This document shows, one piece after another, positions 36,139 to 44,794 of a DNA stretch of 64,000 nt; position 1 is the first letter of the stretch, and every line of letters starts with the position of its first letter. A model generated the notes under the pieces. The model worked only from the letters and a program-made list of their open reading frames with translations. It was not told the DNA's origin and searched no databases. Origin of the DNA: JAUPKT01 sp964427855 (GTDB lineage: Bacteria > Desulfobacterota > Desulfomonilia > Desulfomonilales > Desulfomonilaceae); assembly GCA_964427855.1 (NCBI GenBank), contig CAYRVH010000013.1:1-64000 (forward strand). The letters are read 5' to 3'. The position numbers were made by a program, and so were the translations under genes.

Positions 36139-36581
36139 ATAAGCTCTGATCAGTTATTTTTGAGCGGTTGGGGCAGACTCCATTGCCTGTCAATGAAATC
36201 TACCAAAGCCTCACGCGCCTGTCAAGTTGCGCGGCCAACAAAGTTTCACTGAAAAACCGGACTCTGAACCCTAATTTGACTGTTGTCTGATCTACGATAC
36301 TCGCCCACCTCGTTGGGAGAATCGACGATTGCAGGGGCATTTTGACAATTTCCCCCGGTGAGGTACTTCTCCACTTTGCAAAAAATCTCCGCATTTCCAA
36401 TTGCATAAGACTTCAATCTGAGGCCCTCGTGCAATAAATTAGAACCCCCACGTCAAGCGCCGGGAACCTCTGGATTCTCTGGTCCCCTCATTTTTCGGAC
36501 CATATCCGTTTCGAATATGCTTGCCCGCCAATCACGCTGAAGCTATCTTTTCACCAAGGCAACCGTGAAAGGAACTCATTC
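36139..36581. other. Intergenic region with no gene seen
   Basis: About 440 bases between the hydrogenase-related operon leader and thpR. The small open frames on both strands lack ribosome sites and domains. It should hold the divergent promoters of the leftward operon and of thpR, but no clear sigma-70 or sigma-54 boxes could be assigned by eye. Confidence 0.4.
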
Positions 36582-37205
36582 ATGGCGTATGAATACCGTC
36601 AAGGCGCTGAGAGCACTCATGCAACAGGAAACGATAGTGCGATGGTCAGATGCTTCGTCGCACTCGAACTTCCGGAGGATGTGAAATCTTTCGTGGGAGC
36701 GGTCGCCAGTCAGCTAAGACGGAGAATCGACGCCAAATGGGTAAGCGCCCAGGGGATGCACCTCACCCTTAAATTCCTTGGAGATGTTCCGGCCAGCGCT
36801 ATTCCATCCATCGCCAAGGCCCTCGAACAGCCCCTCACTGTCACAGGACCAATCCAACTGAAGGTGGAGGGCCTTGGATGTTTCCCCAACGTGAAACGGC
36901 CACGCGTGATTTGGCTTGGCATCACGGACCCCCAATCGGCGCTTCAGCCCCTCGTCCAAAAAATAGAAGAATCCCTGGCGCCTCTCGGCTTTCCTTGCGA
37001 GACGCGGAGCTTCAAGCCTCATCTCACGCTGGCGAGAATGAGGAGCGCCAGGGACCTTTCCAAAGACTTGGACGTGATCATGCAGCGTCAAATAGCGACT
37101 GGTCCCTTTTTTTCCATTAGCAGCGCGGTTCTGTTTGAGAGTGTCTTGAAACCACAAGGGGCGCAATATCACCCTATAAAGAGGTTCTCTTTCCTCGATC
37201 TTTGA
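36582..37205 (+). CDS. thpR: RNA 2',3'-cyclic phosphodiesterase (ThpR/LigT family)
   Basis: A 2H phosphoesterase that opens 2',3'-cyclic phosphates on RNA ends. The two H-x-T-x motifs that define the family are HLTL (in MHLTLKFLGD, about residues 63-66) and HLTL (in PHLTLARM, about 146-149). At 207 residues it is slightly long. The ATG at 36582 has a good site (AAAGGA, seven bases before), but an in-frame ATG at 36642 would give the more typical MVRCFVALELP start. It is followed about 100 bp later by the L,D-transpeptidase gene. Confidence 0.93.
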   Translation: MAYEYRQGAESTHATGNDSAMVRCFVALELPEDVKSFVGAVASQLRRRIDAKWVSAQGMHLTLKFLGDVPASAIPSIAKALEQPLTVTGPIQLKVEGLGCFPNVKRPRVIWLGITDPQSALQPLVQKIEESLAPLGFPCETRSFKPHLTLARMRSARDLSKDLDVIMQRQIATGPFFSISSAVLFESVLKPQGAQYHPIKRFSFLDL

Positions 37206-37301
37206 GAACCAAAAACGGAAAGACCACATGAGATCGGGCTTTTCCCTCTCACAAAGGCATAGCGAGTAAAAGCTCGCACACGGCGATGTGATTTCCTCCA
37301 C

Positions 37302-38201
37302 ATGATTTCACGGCTATTTAGATTAGGGCTCATACTGTGTCTCCTGAGCATCTGTTGTCCACAAAAAACCTGGGCAGACTTATCGGAACAACCTCCCGCT
37401 GAACCGCCGCAGGGTAGGGGGGACTACCCTGCGCACCCGATTCCCGCACCAGAGCCGATTCCCTCACCAGAAGAGAACACTTCTCAGGCCCGGTCTCGCA
37501 ACGAAGCGCTTGAACCGCCTGACGATCCCTGTCTGCCTCCTCTTTATAAAGATTGGGAGGAATTCAGCAGGTTCACCGGAGCAGGGGCCGCAACCTCCGA
37601 CGGTCGGTTAAGAATCGTGATCGACCGCGCCATGTTCAGCCTCGTACTCGAAGAAACCAGCTCTGAAGGCGCGCCGAAGGTCGTGTATCACACGAGGGTT
37701 GCCTTGGGAGACCTGAGATCCCCGACTCCGGAAGGCTCCTTCGTGATCAATCATATCTACTGCTATCCCGATGTCGCGTATTTCAGCCCTGCCCAAGAGA
37801 AAGTATCCAATCTTTATAATGGATTCTTTGCCCCCCTGCTACTATGTGACGCCGACGGGAAATGTCCGCGATTTCAGTCGCTTGGCTTGCACGGGTTTCT
37901 CCCGGAGGCCCGTCCTGATTCATCCATTAGACCTGAAACTTTCGGCGCGGTCTCAGGCGGGTGCATACGATTGCCTGATCCCTGCTCCTTCAAAAAGAGT
38001 CTCATCAGCAGAGCTCGTTTGGGACCAAGACGTACCAACGACCGAGGCTCCTATCACTGGCTCAAAATGCCCATCGATGTCCTGATTGTGAATGGATATC
38101 CTTCATCCGCGGACTCTCCTGCGTTCTTCGATATTTTTACAGATAGTCTGGATCGTCTGGGAAAAGGGCTCGGGGAGCTTTTTAGGCAATTCGGAAGGTA
38201 G
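37302..38201 (+). CDS. L,D-transpeptidase family protein (YkuD domain)
   Basis: A 299-residue exported protein. A signal peptide (LFRLGLILCLLSICCPQKTWA) is followed by a proline-rich linker (about residues 30-75) and a YkuD catalytic domain. The active-site histidine is in LGLHGF and the nucleophilic cysteine in VSGGCIRLPDP, the classic S-G-G-C-x-R signature. The enzyme would cross-link peptidoglycan or attach proteins to it in the periplasm. It has no LysM or other binding domain. The initiation site is only weakly supported by the upstream sequence. Confidence 0.9.
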   Translation: MISRLFRLGLILCLLSICCPQKTWADLSEQPPAEPPQGRGDYPAHPIPAPEPIPSPEENTSQARSRNEALEPPDDPCLPPLYKDWEEFSRFTGAGAATSDGRLRIVIDRAMFSLVLEETSSEGAPKVVYHTRVALGDLRSPTPEGSFVINHIYCYPDVAYFSPAQEKVSNLYNGFFAPLLLCDADGKCPRFQSLGLHGFLPEARPDSSIRPETFGAVSGGCIRLPDPCSFKKSLISRARLGPRRTNDRGSYHWLKMPIDVLIVNGYPSSADSPAFFDIFTDSLDRLGKGLGELFRQFGR

Positions 38202-38344
38202 GCAGGCAGCGCGGCGACTTGGCTCACGTTGGGGAAGACCCAAAGGCGCATGCTCTCAGCCGTAAGGTCATCTTGAAGAGCTTCGCGCACCTGGTGGTTG
38301 GGGAAGTGTGGGCAGCGCTGCCCTCTAGGGGATAAGAGTGTAGT

Positions 38345-38369
38345 ATGGAGCCTTATGAAGAGGCTCTAT
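38345..38369. terminator. Hairpin after the L,D-transpeptidase gene
   Basis: ATGGAGCC (38345-38352) and GGCTCTAT (38362-38369) pair over eight positions with one G-T. There is no T-run on either side, so it may be an mRNA 3'-end hairpin rather than a terminator. It belongs to a 500-bp gene-free stretch between convergent genes. Confidence 0.35.
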
Positions 38370-38378
38370 GATTCAAAT

Positions 38379-38441
38379 GACCTCTAATCCCCGGATGGGG
38401 GGGTTATGGGGGAGGGAGGGTGTCCATCCCGGGTAGAGGTC
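38379..38441. repeat. Hairpin with G-quadruplex-like loop
   Basis: The arms GACCTCTA...GGATGG (38379-38398) and CCATCC...TAGAGGTC (38424-38441) are imperfect complements. The loop between and overlapping them is a G-tract array (38397-38420: seven, five, three and three Gs separated by one to four bases). That meets the usual pattern for an intramolecular G-quadruplex. It lies between convergent genes. A further AT-rich stretch with TTATTAT/ATAATAA symmetry is at 38546-38582. No gene is seen between 38202 and 38718. Confidence 0.5.
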
Positions 38442-38718
38442 TCACATGGGAACCATCGGCTTTCGTCGAATGTGTTCTCACGTGTTGGGACTATAGTTGA
38501 GAGGCGCCTGAAAGTCAAGAAAATACTTTAAGAAATTATTCTATCTGTTTATTATTACTGATATAATAATTATTATAATAACGGCCCATTTCGGCATCCT
38601 CCCACTCCATCTTGCATACTAGCCGCGTCACTCCTCGCAACGCGACCCCCTCTGCAGACCCCCTCCCGCTGACACACACCATGATTCCAAAAGGTTCGTC
38701 TGAGACCCGTTTGGGTCG

Positions 38719-40014
38719 CTACCAGCCGAGAGCGCCTTTTAAAGAGAACCCCACTGTCACAATACTCAATACAGAAAGTACAGCCACGAAAGCCCAGGAG
38801 ACAAGATTCATGAAGATGCCGTTAGTATGTTGGAGCATGATTGCACGGTCGTTGATTAATATGAGCATGAATATGAGTACAATCGGTAAGACAAGCCCAT
38901 TGATGACTTGAGATACAAACATGATTGACACAAGTGGAAGATTTGGCGCCAGGATCAGCAGGCCTGAAAAGAAAATGATAAAGCAGTAAAGGCCATAAAA
39001 TTGTGGGGCTTCGGAGAATTTCTTATCCAGACTTGACTCCCACCCAAAGGCTTCGCAGACGGTGTAAGAGGTCGAGATGGGCAATATGGCAGCCGAGAAC
39101 ATGGAGGCGTTAAAAAGTCCGAACGCGAAAAGCCAGGTGCAGTACTTCCCTGCTAAGGGTTCAAGGGCAAGTGCGGCTTCTGCCGCTTCCTCGATCTTCA
39201 CGCCCGCTTTGTACAGCGTGGCCGCGCAGGCGAGGATGATGAAGAAAGCGACGATGCTCACCACTATGGAACCGACCACGACGTCGATGCGCGCCGCATG
39301 GAGGTCTTTCTCTTGCAAGCCTTTGTCCACGATGGATGCCTGAAGATAAAATTGCATCCACGGAGCGATGGTGGTTCCGACTAAACCCGCCAGCATCACG
39401 AGAAACGGAGGATCCCACTGTATAGAGGGAGATACTGCAGCCTCCATCACCTCGACCCAATCTGGTTTGATGAGAAAACCGACGATGACGTAGGCTACGT
39501 AAAAGACACAGGCGCTCAAAAAGACTTTTTCAATGGAGCTGTACGTGCCTTTTACAGCGAGCCATAACAGGAAAAGCATGCTCAGAGGAACCGAGACGTA
39601 TCGTGATATCCCGAACAATTCCAGGGAGGCGGCGATGCCTGCAAACTCCGAAAGACAATTGCCCAGGTTCGTGACGACGAGGAGGATCATCGTGTAAAAG
39701 GTAATTTTTATACCGAATTTCTCTCGAATGAGGTCTGAAAGTCCCTTGCCCGAGACGACGCCCATCCTCGCCCCCATTTCCTGAATAACGACCAGGATGA
39801 CCGTTATGGGAATGAGGGTCCAGAGCATGGTAAGCCCGTACTCAGCGCCGGCTAAGGAATAGGTAGTGATGCCCCCCGCGTCGTTGTCCACATTGGAAGT
39901 GATGATGCCTGGCCCCATAAGAACGATCGTTCCCCATAGTGCGAGGAACTTTCGCCTGAAGAAGCCTTTCGGCGAAACGCCGTTCCCGGATTCATGAGCT
40001 GCCGAAGGGGACAC
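38719..40014 (-). CDS. Divergent NRAMP-family divalent-metal transporter
   Basis: A 431-residue membrane protein with 11 helices of the NRAMP (SLC11) fold. The helix-1 metal motif, normally D-P-G-N, is here D-A-G-G inside NVDNDAGGITTYS: the Asp (residue 45) stays but Asn becomes Gly. In helix 6 the usual M-P-H is A-P-W (GTTIAPWMQFYLQ), so the methionine that selects Mn/Fe is missing. These changes recall the NRAMP-related magnesium transporter (NRMT) branch. The GTG at 40014 is chosen for AGGAGG six bases before it. The upstream gene, 16 bp away, encodes a soluble MgtE-like sensor, which supports Mg2+ or a similar ion as substrate. Confidence 0.85.
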   Translation of the reverse strand: MSPSAAHESGNGVSPKGFFRRKFLALWGTIVLMGPGIITSNVDNDAGGITTYSLAGAEYGLTMLWTLIPITVILVVIQEMGARMGVVSGKGLSDLIREKFGIKITFYTMILLVVTNLGNCLSEFAGIAASLELFGISRYVSVPLSMLFLLWLAVKGTYSSIEKVFLSACVFYVAYVIVGFLIKPDWVEVMEAAVSPSIQWDPPFLVMLAGLVGTTIAPWMQFYLQASIVDKGLQEKDLHAARIDVVVGSIVVSIVAFFIILACAATLYKAGVKIEEAAEAALALEPLAGKYCTWLFAFGLFNASMFSAAILPISTSYTVCEAFGWESSLDKKFSEAPQFYGLYCFIIFFSGLLILAPNLPLVSIMFVSQVINGLVLPIVLIFMLILINDRAIMLQHTNGIFMNLVSWAFVAVLSVLSIVTVGFSLKGALGW

Positions 40015-40030
40015 CCGCTTCCTCCTTGGT

Positions 40031-41296
40031 TTACTTCCCCAGGTGCGGGGCGAGAATGTCAAGCAAGGCCTTAAATCGCACGACTCCCTGTATGCGGTTT
40101 TCCTCATCCACCACAGGAATCCCTCGGAAACCATATTTTGCAAAAAGCTTTGCGAGCTCGTTTGCAGAATCGTCAACGTAGGCGGTTATGACGCGACTTG
40201 TCATGATATGACCTAATGGGGTGAAAATTTCGTGCGACAACAGGTCCCTGAGACTCACCACGCCGAGGAGTTGAGACTGATCGTTCACTATATAGACATA
40301 ATAAATCACATCCATTTCATTGGCGTGCTGCCGAATGTAGTTGAGTGCATCGACAATCGTCTGTTCAGCGCTCAGGGCCATGAATTGCGTGGTCATCAAT
40401 CCCCCGGCTTCATCCTCTTCATGCTCGAGCAACTCCCTGACTTTACTGCTATACTCTGGCGCAAGTTCCCGGAAGATGCCATTTGCGGTGTCCTTCGGAA
40501 GGTCAGCTATGAGGTCTGCAGCCTCGTCAGGCGACATCTCTTCTATAATGTCAGCAGCCTTTTCAGGCTCCAACCCCCTCATAATAGCGACCTGGACTTT
40601 CGGATCCATTTCCTCCAGGGCTTCTGCAAGGATTTCTTGGTCGAGGGAGTCCACGATGGCAGCGCGCTCCCGGACGTCCATGTCCTCAATAATGTCGGCC
40701 AAGTCTGCAGGATGCAGGTCCTCCAGCTTGCTTTGAGGTATCTGCAGCCGAAGGCGGTCGAAATCAGCCAGCGGTTGTACGAAGTGCCAGGGAATAAACC
40801 TCTCTTTAAGGTCATAATCGAAGAACCACCGTGCAAATCTCACCGCTGCATCTTCAAAGCCTAGACGTCTGAGCATGCCGCGCAATCCCACATCAACGAA
40901 ATCTAATACTAATGACCCGTTTGATCGAACAAAATGCAGATCATTGACTCGCTCGACCTTGGCGCCGTCCACATCGACGATTTGTTTGTCTAAGAGTAAG
41001 TTTCTGAGGAGTACGCGCGATTCGCTGAGGTGCGCCTCACTGAAAGGGATCACTTTGCACGCGGCTTGAAGCACAATCTCTCTTGGAGTCACGTGCGCCA
41101 CATCTGCCCAGGCAGCGAAGAGCTTACGTTTTCTCCATTTTCTCCGAATTACCAAGGCTGCGACATGAGGATTCGGTTCCTCCAAAGACACCACGAGGTC
41201 TGAGCTGACTCCCAATACGGGGCCGTTTTCTCCCTCGACGACTTTCCGTTCCAGGAGTTCGCTCAAGTAGAAATGGTCTTTTGCGAGACTCGGCAA
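40031..41296 (-). CDS. Soluble MgtE N-domain/CBS protein with PRC-barrel-like N-terminus
   Basis: A 421-residue cytoplasmic protein without membrane helices. The first 170 residues look like two PRC-barrel-like units (KVVEGENGPVLGVSSDLV and KQIVDVDGAKVERVNDLHF). Residues about 185-290 are an MgtE N-terminal superhelix with repeated LHPADLADIIEDMD, MDPKVQVAIM and MSPDEAADLIADLP. The rest is a CBS pair (MTTQFMALSAEQTI; MTSRVITAYVDDSA). In MgtE these domains sense Mg2+ and gate a membrane channel that is missing here. The following transporter in the operon may be what it controls. Start is a TTG after AGAGG. Confidence 0.88.
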   Translation of the reverse strand: MPSLAKDHFYLSELLERKVVEGENGPVLGVSSDLVVSLEEPNPHVAALVIRRKWRKRKLFAAWADVAHVTPREIVLQAACKVIPFSEAHLSESRVLLRNLLLDKQIVDVDGAKVERVNDLHFVRSNGSLVLDFVDVGLRGMLRRLGFEDAAVRFARWFFDYDLKERFIPWHFVQPLADFDRLRLQIPQSKLEDLHPADLADIIEDMDVRERAAIVDSLDQEILAEALEEMDPKVQVAIMRGLEPEKAADIIEEMSPDEAADLIADLPKDTANGIFRELAPEYSSKVRELLEHEEDEAGGLMTTQFMALSAEQTIVDALNYIRQHANEMDVIYYVYIVNDQSQLLGVVSLRDLLSHEIFTPLGHIMTSRVITAYVDDSANELAKLFAKYGFRGIPVVDEENRIQGVVRFKALLDILAPHLGK

Positions 41297-41415
41297 TGTG
41301 GTTGACCTCTTTGTATTCCAGGGCGATATTGTGGGCGTTGCGCCTCACACGATTACGGCGTTCAGCGTTTTTATGGTACTGGGTGTCGCGTTGCTTTTTT
41401 CAGTGGCGCCAAGTA

Positions 41416-41443
41416 ATTATACATTGAAAGGAATTCCTTTCAA
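41416..41443 (-). promoter_or_regulatory. Promoter overlapped by a 20-bp perfect palindrome
   Basis: On the minus strand TTGAAA (41443-41438), a 16-base spacer and TATAAT (41421-41416) form a near-consensus sigma-70 promoter reading toward the MgtE-N/CBS and NRAMP genes. The -35 box and nearly the whole spacer lie inside TTGAAAGGAATTCCTTTCAA (41424-41443), which is its own reverse complement. A regulator bound there would block RNA polymerase. DtxR/MntR- and Fur-type metal regulators bind palindromes of this length, but this sequence is not a recognised consensus. Confidence 0.65.
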
Positions 41444-41496
41444 AGGACAACTATTACATAATCAGGGCAACCCTAATCGAGACTGGAGAAAATGGC

Positions 41497-41991
41497 ATGC
41501 GCGTACGAAAGCAGCTTGAAGTGATGCTGGCAGATGCGCCCGGCGAGTTGGCAAAGTTGACGGCCAATCTCGCTGACGAGCACATCAACATTGAGGCGAT
41601 GAGCATTCAGGACGCGAACGAGTATCTCTTGGCCCTTTATGAGGTCAGAGCAAAAACTGGTCGAAGAGTGGCTCCCCGGGACTATTATGAAGCCATCCTT
41701 AAGGAGTCGGCGCGGTACTCGATGATTCGCCTCATCACCGACAATCCAGCTAAAGCGATGGATGTCCTCGCCAAGAAGGGTTATCAGGTGAAAGTCCAGG
41801 ATGTCATTGGACTGGTGCTCGAAAATCGTCCTGGCATCCTCCATCGCGTCTCGGCAATTCTCGGGGACGCTGGGATCAATATCGCGTACACCTATGGGTC
41901 TGGGTTTTCCGATAGCGAGTCTGCCTTGTTTATCTTTAAGGTATCCGATCTAGAGAAGGCCTTGAAAACACTCCCAGATCCTTTGGTGTAA
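41497..41991 (+). CDS. Tandem ACT-domain protein
   Basis: A 164-residue protein consisting of two ACT ligand-binding domains. The first starts QLEVMLADAPGELAKLTANLADEHINIEA (in part) and the second IGLVLENRPGILHRVSAIL with GDAGINIAYTYG. Each has the G/P-x-L turn that binds amino acids in regulators and metabolic enzymes. No catalytic or DNA-binding domain is attached. Stand-alone double-ACT proteins are common, of unproven function, and may sense an amino acid. A GGAG motif precedes the ATG. It diverges from the metal-transport operon and is followed 20 bp later by an OsmC gene. Confidence 0.88.
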   Translation: MRVRKQLEVMLADAPGELAKLTANLADEHINIEAMSIQDANEYLLALYEVRAKTGRRVAPRDYYEAILKESARYSMIRLITDNPAKAMDVLAKKGYQVKVQDVIGLVLENRPGILHRVSAILGDAGINIAYTYGSGFSDSESALFIFKVSDLEKALKTLPDPLV

Positions 41992-42011
41992 TCGACCAAG
42001 AGAAGGCCAAA

Positions 42012-42404
42012 ATGAAACTAAAGTTGATTCAAACGGGACCGCGCAGTGTAGAAGTCTTGTCAGACCGCTGGAAGTTTCTTGTTGACCTTAAGGAAGAATA
42101 CGGCGGCAAAAACCAAGGACCAAATCCTTCAGAATTGGCAGCGGCCGCAGTTGCGTCATGTGAGATGCTGACGGGTATCTTCTGGGCCTCGAAACGTCAC
42201 GGCGTTGAACTTGAACACGTCGAGGCCGAGGTCGAGTGGGAATACGGGACCAAACCCGACCGCATAACGCGGATCGATGTCAGGATTCAGGGCGTGAAAG
42301 ATCAACTCGGCGAAAAGACCCGCGGTTTTGCTGCGATGGCCAAGGCCTGCACGGTTTCGAAGACGTTTGCGATGCCTCCGGACATGACGCTGGAGGTTGA
42401 GTGA
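42012..42404 (+). CDS. OsmC-family protein
   Basis: A 130-residue member of the OsmC/Ohr peroxidase fold. The two cysteines expected for thiol-dependent peroxide reduction are present: Cys in AAVASCEMLTG (about residue 50) and Cys in MAKACTVSKTF (about 112), the latter in the position used by OsmC. The segment NPSELAAAAVASCEM is a family hallmark. Its small size and cytoplasmic character fit. It may act on organic hydroperoxides, but many OsmC-like proteins have no confirmed substrate. It follows the ACT gene by 20 bp and is probably cotranscribed. Confidence 0.9.
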   Translation: MKLKLIQTGPRSVEVLSDRWKFLVDLKEEYGGKNQGPNPSELAAAAVASCEMLTGIFWASKRHGVELEHVEAEVEWEYGTKPDRITRIDVRIQGVKDQLGEKTRGFAAMAKACTVSKTFAMPPDMTLEVE

Positions 42405-42580
42405 TGAGATTTGGGGGGATGGGTTCCGAGGTCTGTGCATCGAGAGGCAGCGGCGCAATGTCCGATAACATATATTATGTTAACTCAACAGGCTCGCACG
42501 AGATACCCTATTAGGAAACTTTTCTTGCCAGCCTAAAGGTACACGCGGGCTGATCTCATCTCCCCGACCCATAAGGTGAA

Positions 42581-43378
42581 ATGCCACGCTTACATATAGA
42601 TTCACCACGGCTCTCTGTCGCGGTGATCGCAAAGAATGAAGTTGATCGAATCGGACGCCTGCTGGACAGTGTCGCCATAGCAGACGAAGTAGTCGTCGTG
42701 GACTCCGGCAGTACGGACGGCACGATTGAATTGTGTGAGAGTCACGGCGCCCGCGTCGTTCCCATTGAATGGCAAGGGTATGCGCGTCAAAAGCAAATAG
42801 CCATGGAACTTGCGCGCGGTGAATGGATATTGAATCTGGATGCTGATGAGGCGTTGTCGCCTGAATTGGCGCAGGAGATTTCGGCCGCTCTTGGTTCGAC
42901 AAGCCCTTCTGTAAAAGGATTTTCGATGCCCAGACTCAGCCGTTATCTCGATACATGGATTTGGCATGGAGGGTGGTATCCGGATCGCAAAGTGCGCCTC
43001 GTCCGTAAAGGCTGTGGGCGCTGGATTGGAGATGGTTTACACGAGCGGCTGAAAGTAGATGGAATAGTTGAGGAACTTCGGCACCCTCTCCTTCATTATG
43101 TCTATAGGGACATTTCGGATCAGGTCGCAACCATAAACAATTTTTCGACAGTATTTGCCAAATCCTTGAAACGTCCTGTATCCTCTATGTCCGTGTGGCT
43201 TGGTTTACTCCATGCATTGGGGAAATTTCTGGAGTGCGCGTTATGGAAGCGGGGCTTGATGGACGGAATGCCGGGGCTGATCATCGCGGTGAACAGCGCG
43301 TTTTACGTCTTTCTGAAGCATGCCAAGCTCTGGGAGCAAACTCAGAATCGGACCAACGCAACAGCAGGGAGTGAATGA
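42581..43378 (+). CDS. Glycosyltransferase family 2 (LPS core WaaE/KdtX-like)
   Basis: A 265-residue GT-A sugar transferase. It opens with LSVAVIAKNEVDRIGRLLDS, has the first nucleotide-sugar motif VVVDSGSTDGT and the metal-binding DxD in LNLDADE (about residues 84-90). A C-terminal hydrophobic/amphipathic segment (MPGLIIAVNSAFYVFLK) suggests membrane association. Members of this WaaE/KdtX-like group add glucose to the LPS inner core. It is followed 103 bp downstream by a GT-B transferase, so the pair probably works on lipopolysaccharide. Start is ATG at 42581. Confidence 0.88.
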   Translation: MPRLHIDSPRLSVAVIAKNEVDRIGRLLDSVAIADEVVVVDSGSTDGTIELCESHGARVVPIEWQGYARQKQIAMELARGEWILNLDADEALSPELAQEISAALGSTSPSVKGFSMPRLSRYLDTWIWHGGWYPDRKVRLVRKGCGRWIGDGLHERLKVDGIVEELRHPLLHYVYRDISDQVATINNFSTVFAKSLKRPVSSMSVWLGLLHALGKFLECALWKRGLMDGMPGLIIAVNSAFYVFLKHAKLWEQTQNRTNATAGSE

Positions 43379-43481
43379 GCCGTACGCCGCCAGAACACCA
43401 GTATTTTGCAGGGGCCGCACGGGGTGATTTCAGAGTCCCCTGGCAGTCTCCGAGTGGGGTTAAGCAGCCGAGGCTAGGTGT

Positions 43482-44696
43482 ATGAAGATTGCGATGGCTC
43501 TGGAGAAGTTCGATCCCTTTGCAGGGGGCGTCGAGTCCTACGCTGTCGGCTTGGCAAGAGAGCTCGTGGAAAAGGGTTGGGAAGTGCACTTGTACGGTCA
43601 TTCTTGGACAGACGACCCACCCGATGCAGTCTTTCATCAAATTACGCCCCTGCCCTCTTTTTTCCCTGCTTCGATAAGGATTCTTTATTTTGCGTTTCGT
43701 CACCGTCAAATGATCAAATCGCAGCATTTCGATGTCGTGCTGGGTTTTGGCAACACCCTTATCATGAATGTCTATCAAAGCCATGGCGGCGTGCATCGCT
43801 TTAGCGTCTCGCGGAAGATCGATGCGATCAGAAATCCTCTCGTGAGAATTTTCAAACGTCTTCTTACCTTTGCGAGCCCCAAATATTACGCACGCGCCTG
43901 GATAGAAGGGGCGCCATTTCGTGTTTCACCGCGGCCAGTCCTGATCGCTATATCCGAAATGGTCAGAAAAGACCTCTGTACTTATTTCGGAGTCACAGAA
44001 GACGACGTCTTACTCATTTATAACGGCGCCGATCAGTCTAAATGCTCCAAAGTCGAAGAGTCCAGGGTTAGGGAGATAAAGCGTCGCCTTGAATTCGAAA
44101 ACCGACTCATGTTTCTTTTCATGGCCTATGATCTCCGAAAAAAGGGCGCACATTATCTGCTTGAAGCTGCAAAAAAACTGACGACGAGGGCGGGCGGTAC
44201 GTTTGGTCTGCTCATCGTGGGAGGCGCCCCGTCCTCAGACATGCGGTCCTTCGTAAAAAGACACGGACTCACGGACAATGTGCTTTTCTTGGGGCCAACA
44301 ACTGAGCCAGAGCTATACTTCCAAGCCTGTGATGTTCTTGTGCTGCCCACGTTTTATGACGCGTGCTCTCTCGTGGTCTTTGAGGCCTTGGCCGCCGGAA
44401 CCCCTGTTATTACGACGAAATTTAATGGAGCGGCTGGCGCAATTAGGGAGGGGATCACAGGTTTCGTGCTCGAATCGCCTTGGGATACGGACGCCCTGGC
44501 AATGGCAATGGAAAGATTCATGGATCAACAATTTTTGGCTCGAGCCAAGGAAGCTGCTCGGACTGATTCACGGTTGTACCGGCTCGAGGACAATTATCGG
44601 CAAATGATTAACGTGTTCAACGCGGCAGCGCACAGGATGCAAAAGCACGAGCAAACCCGACCTCCCTGCGGCCCTCAGAATTGGCAGTCCGTTTGA
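43482..44696 (+). CDS. Glycosyltransferase family 4 (LPS core WaaG-like)
   Basis: A 404-residue GT-B transferase. The N-terminal domain has the glycine-rich MKIAMALEKFDPFAGGVESYAVG start (given in part). The C-terminal domain has KKGAHYLLEAAKKL, LFLGPTTEPELYFQACDVLVLP and the donor-site DACSLVVFEALAAGTPVI with its paired acidic residues. The pattern is close to WaaG/RfaG, which adds the first outer-core glucose. It forms a two-gene module with the preceding GT2 gene, possibly an LPS-core operon. Confidence 0.9.
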   Translation: MKIAMALEKFDPFAGGVESYAVGLARELVEKGWEVHLYGHSWTDDPPDAVFHQITPLPSFFPASIRILYFAFRHRQMIKSQHFDVVLGFGNTLIMNVYQSHGGVHRFSVSRKIDAIRNPLVRIFKRLLTFASPKYYARAWIEGAPFRVSPRPVLIAISEMVRKDLCTYFGVTEDDVLLIYNGADQSKCSKVEESRVREIKRRLEFENRLMFLFMAYDLRKKGAHYLLEAAKKLTTRAGGTFGLLIVGGAPSSDMRSFVKRHGLTDNVLFLGPTTEPELYFQACDVLVLPTFYDACSLVVFEALAAGTPVITTKFNGAAGAIREGITGFVLESPWDTDALAMAMERFMDQQFLARAKEAARTDSRLYRLEDNYRQMINVFNAAAHRMQKHEQTRPPCGPQNWQSV

Positions 44697-44794
44697 ACAT
44701 GTGTCGGGGACCACTGCCCCAAGAACGGCGTGCAGTTCTCGAAGAAAACCGCTAACTCTTCAGCAACCTCACATGCGCCCTTCGAAGATGCACA

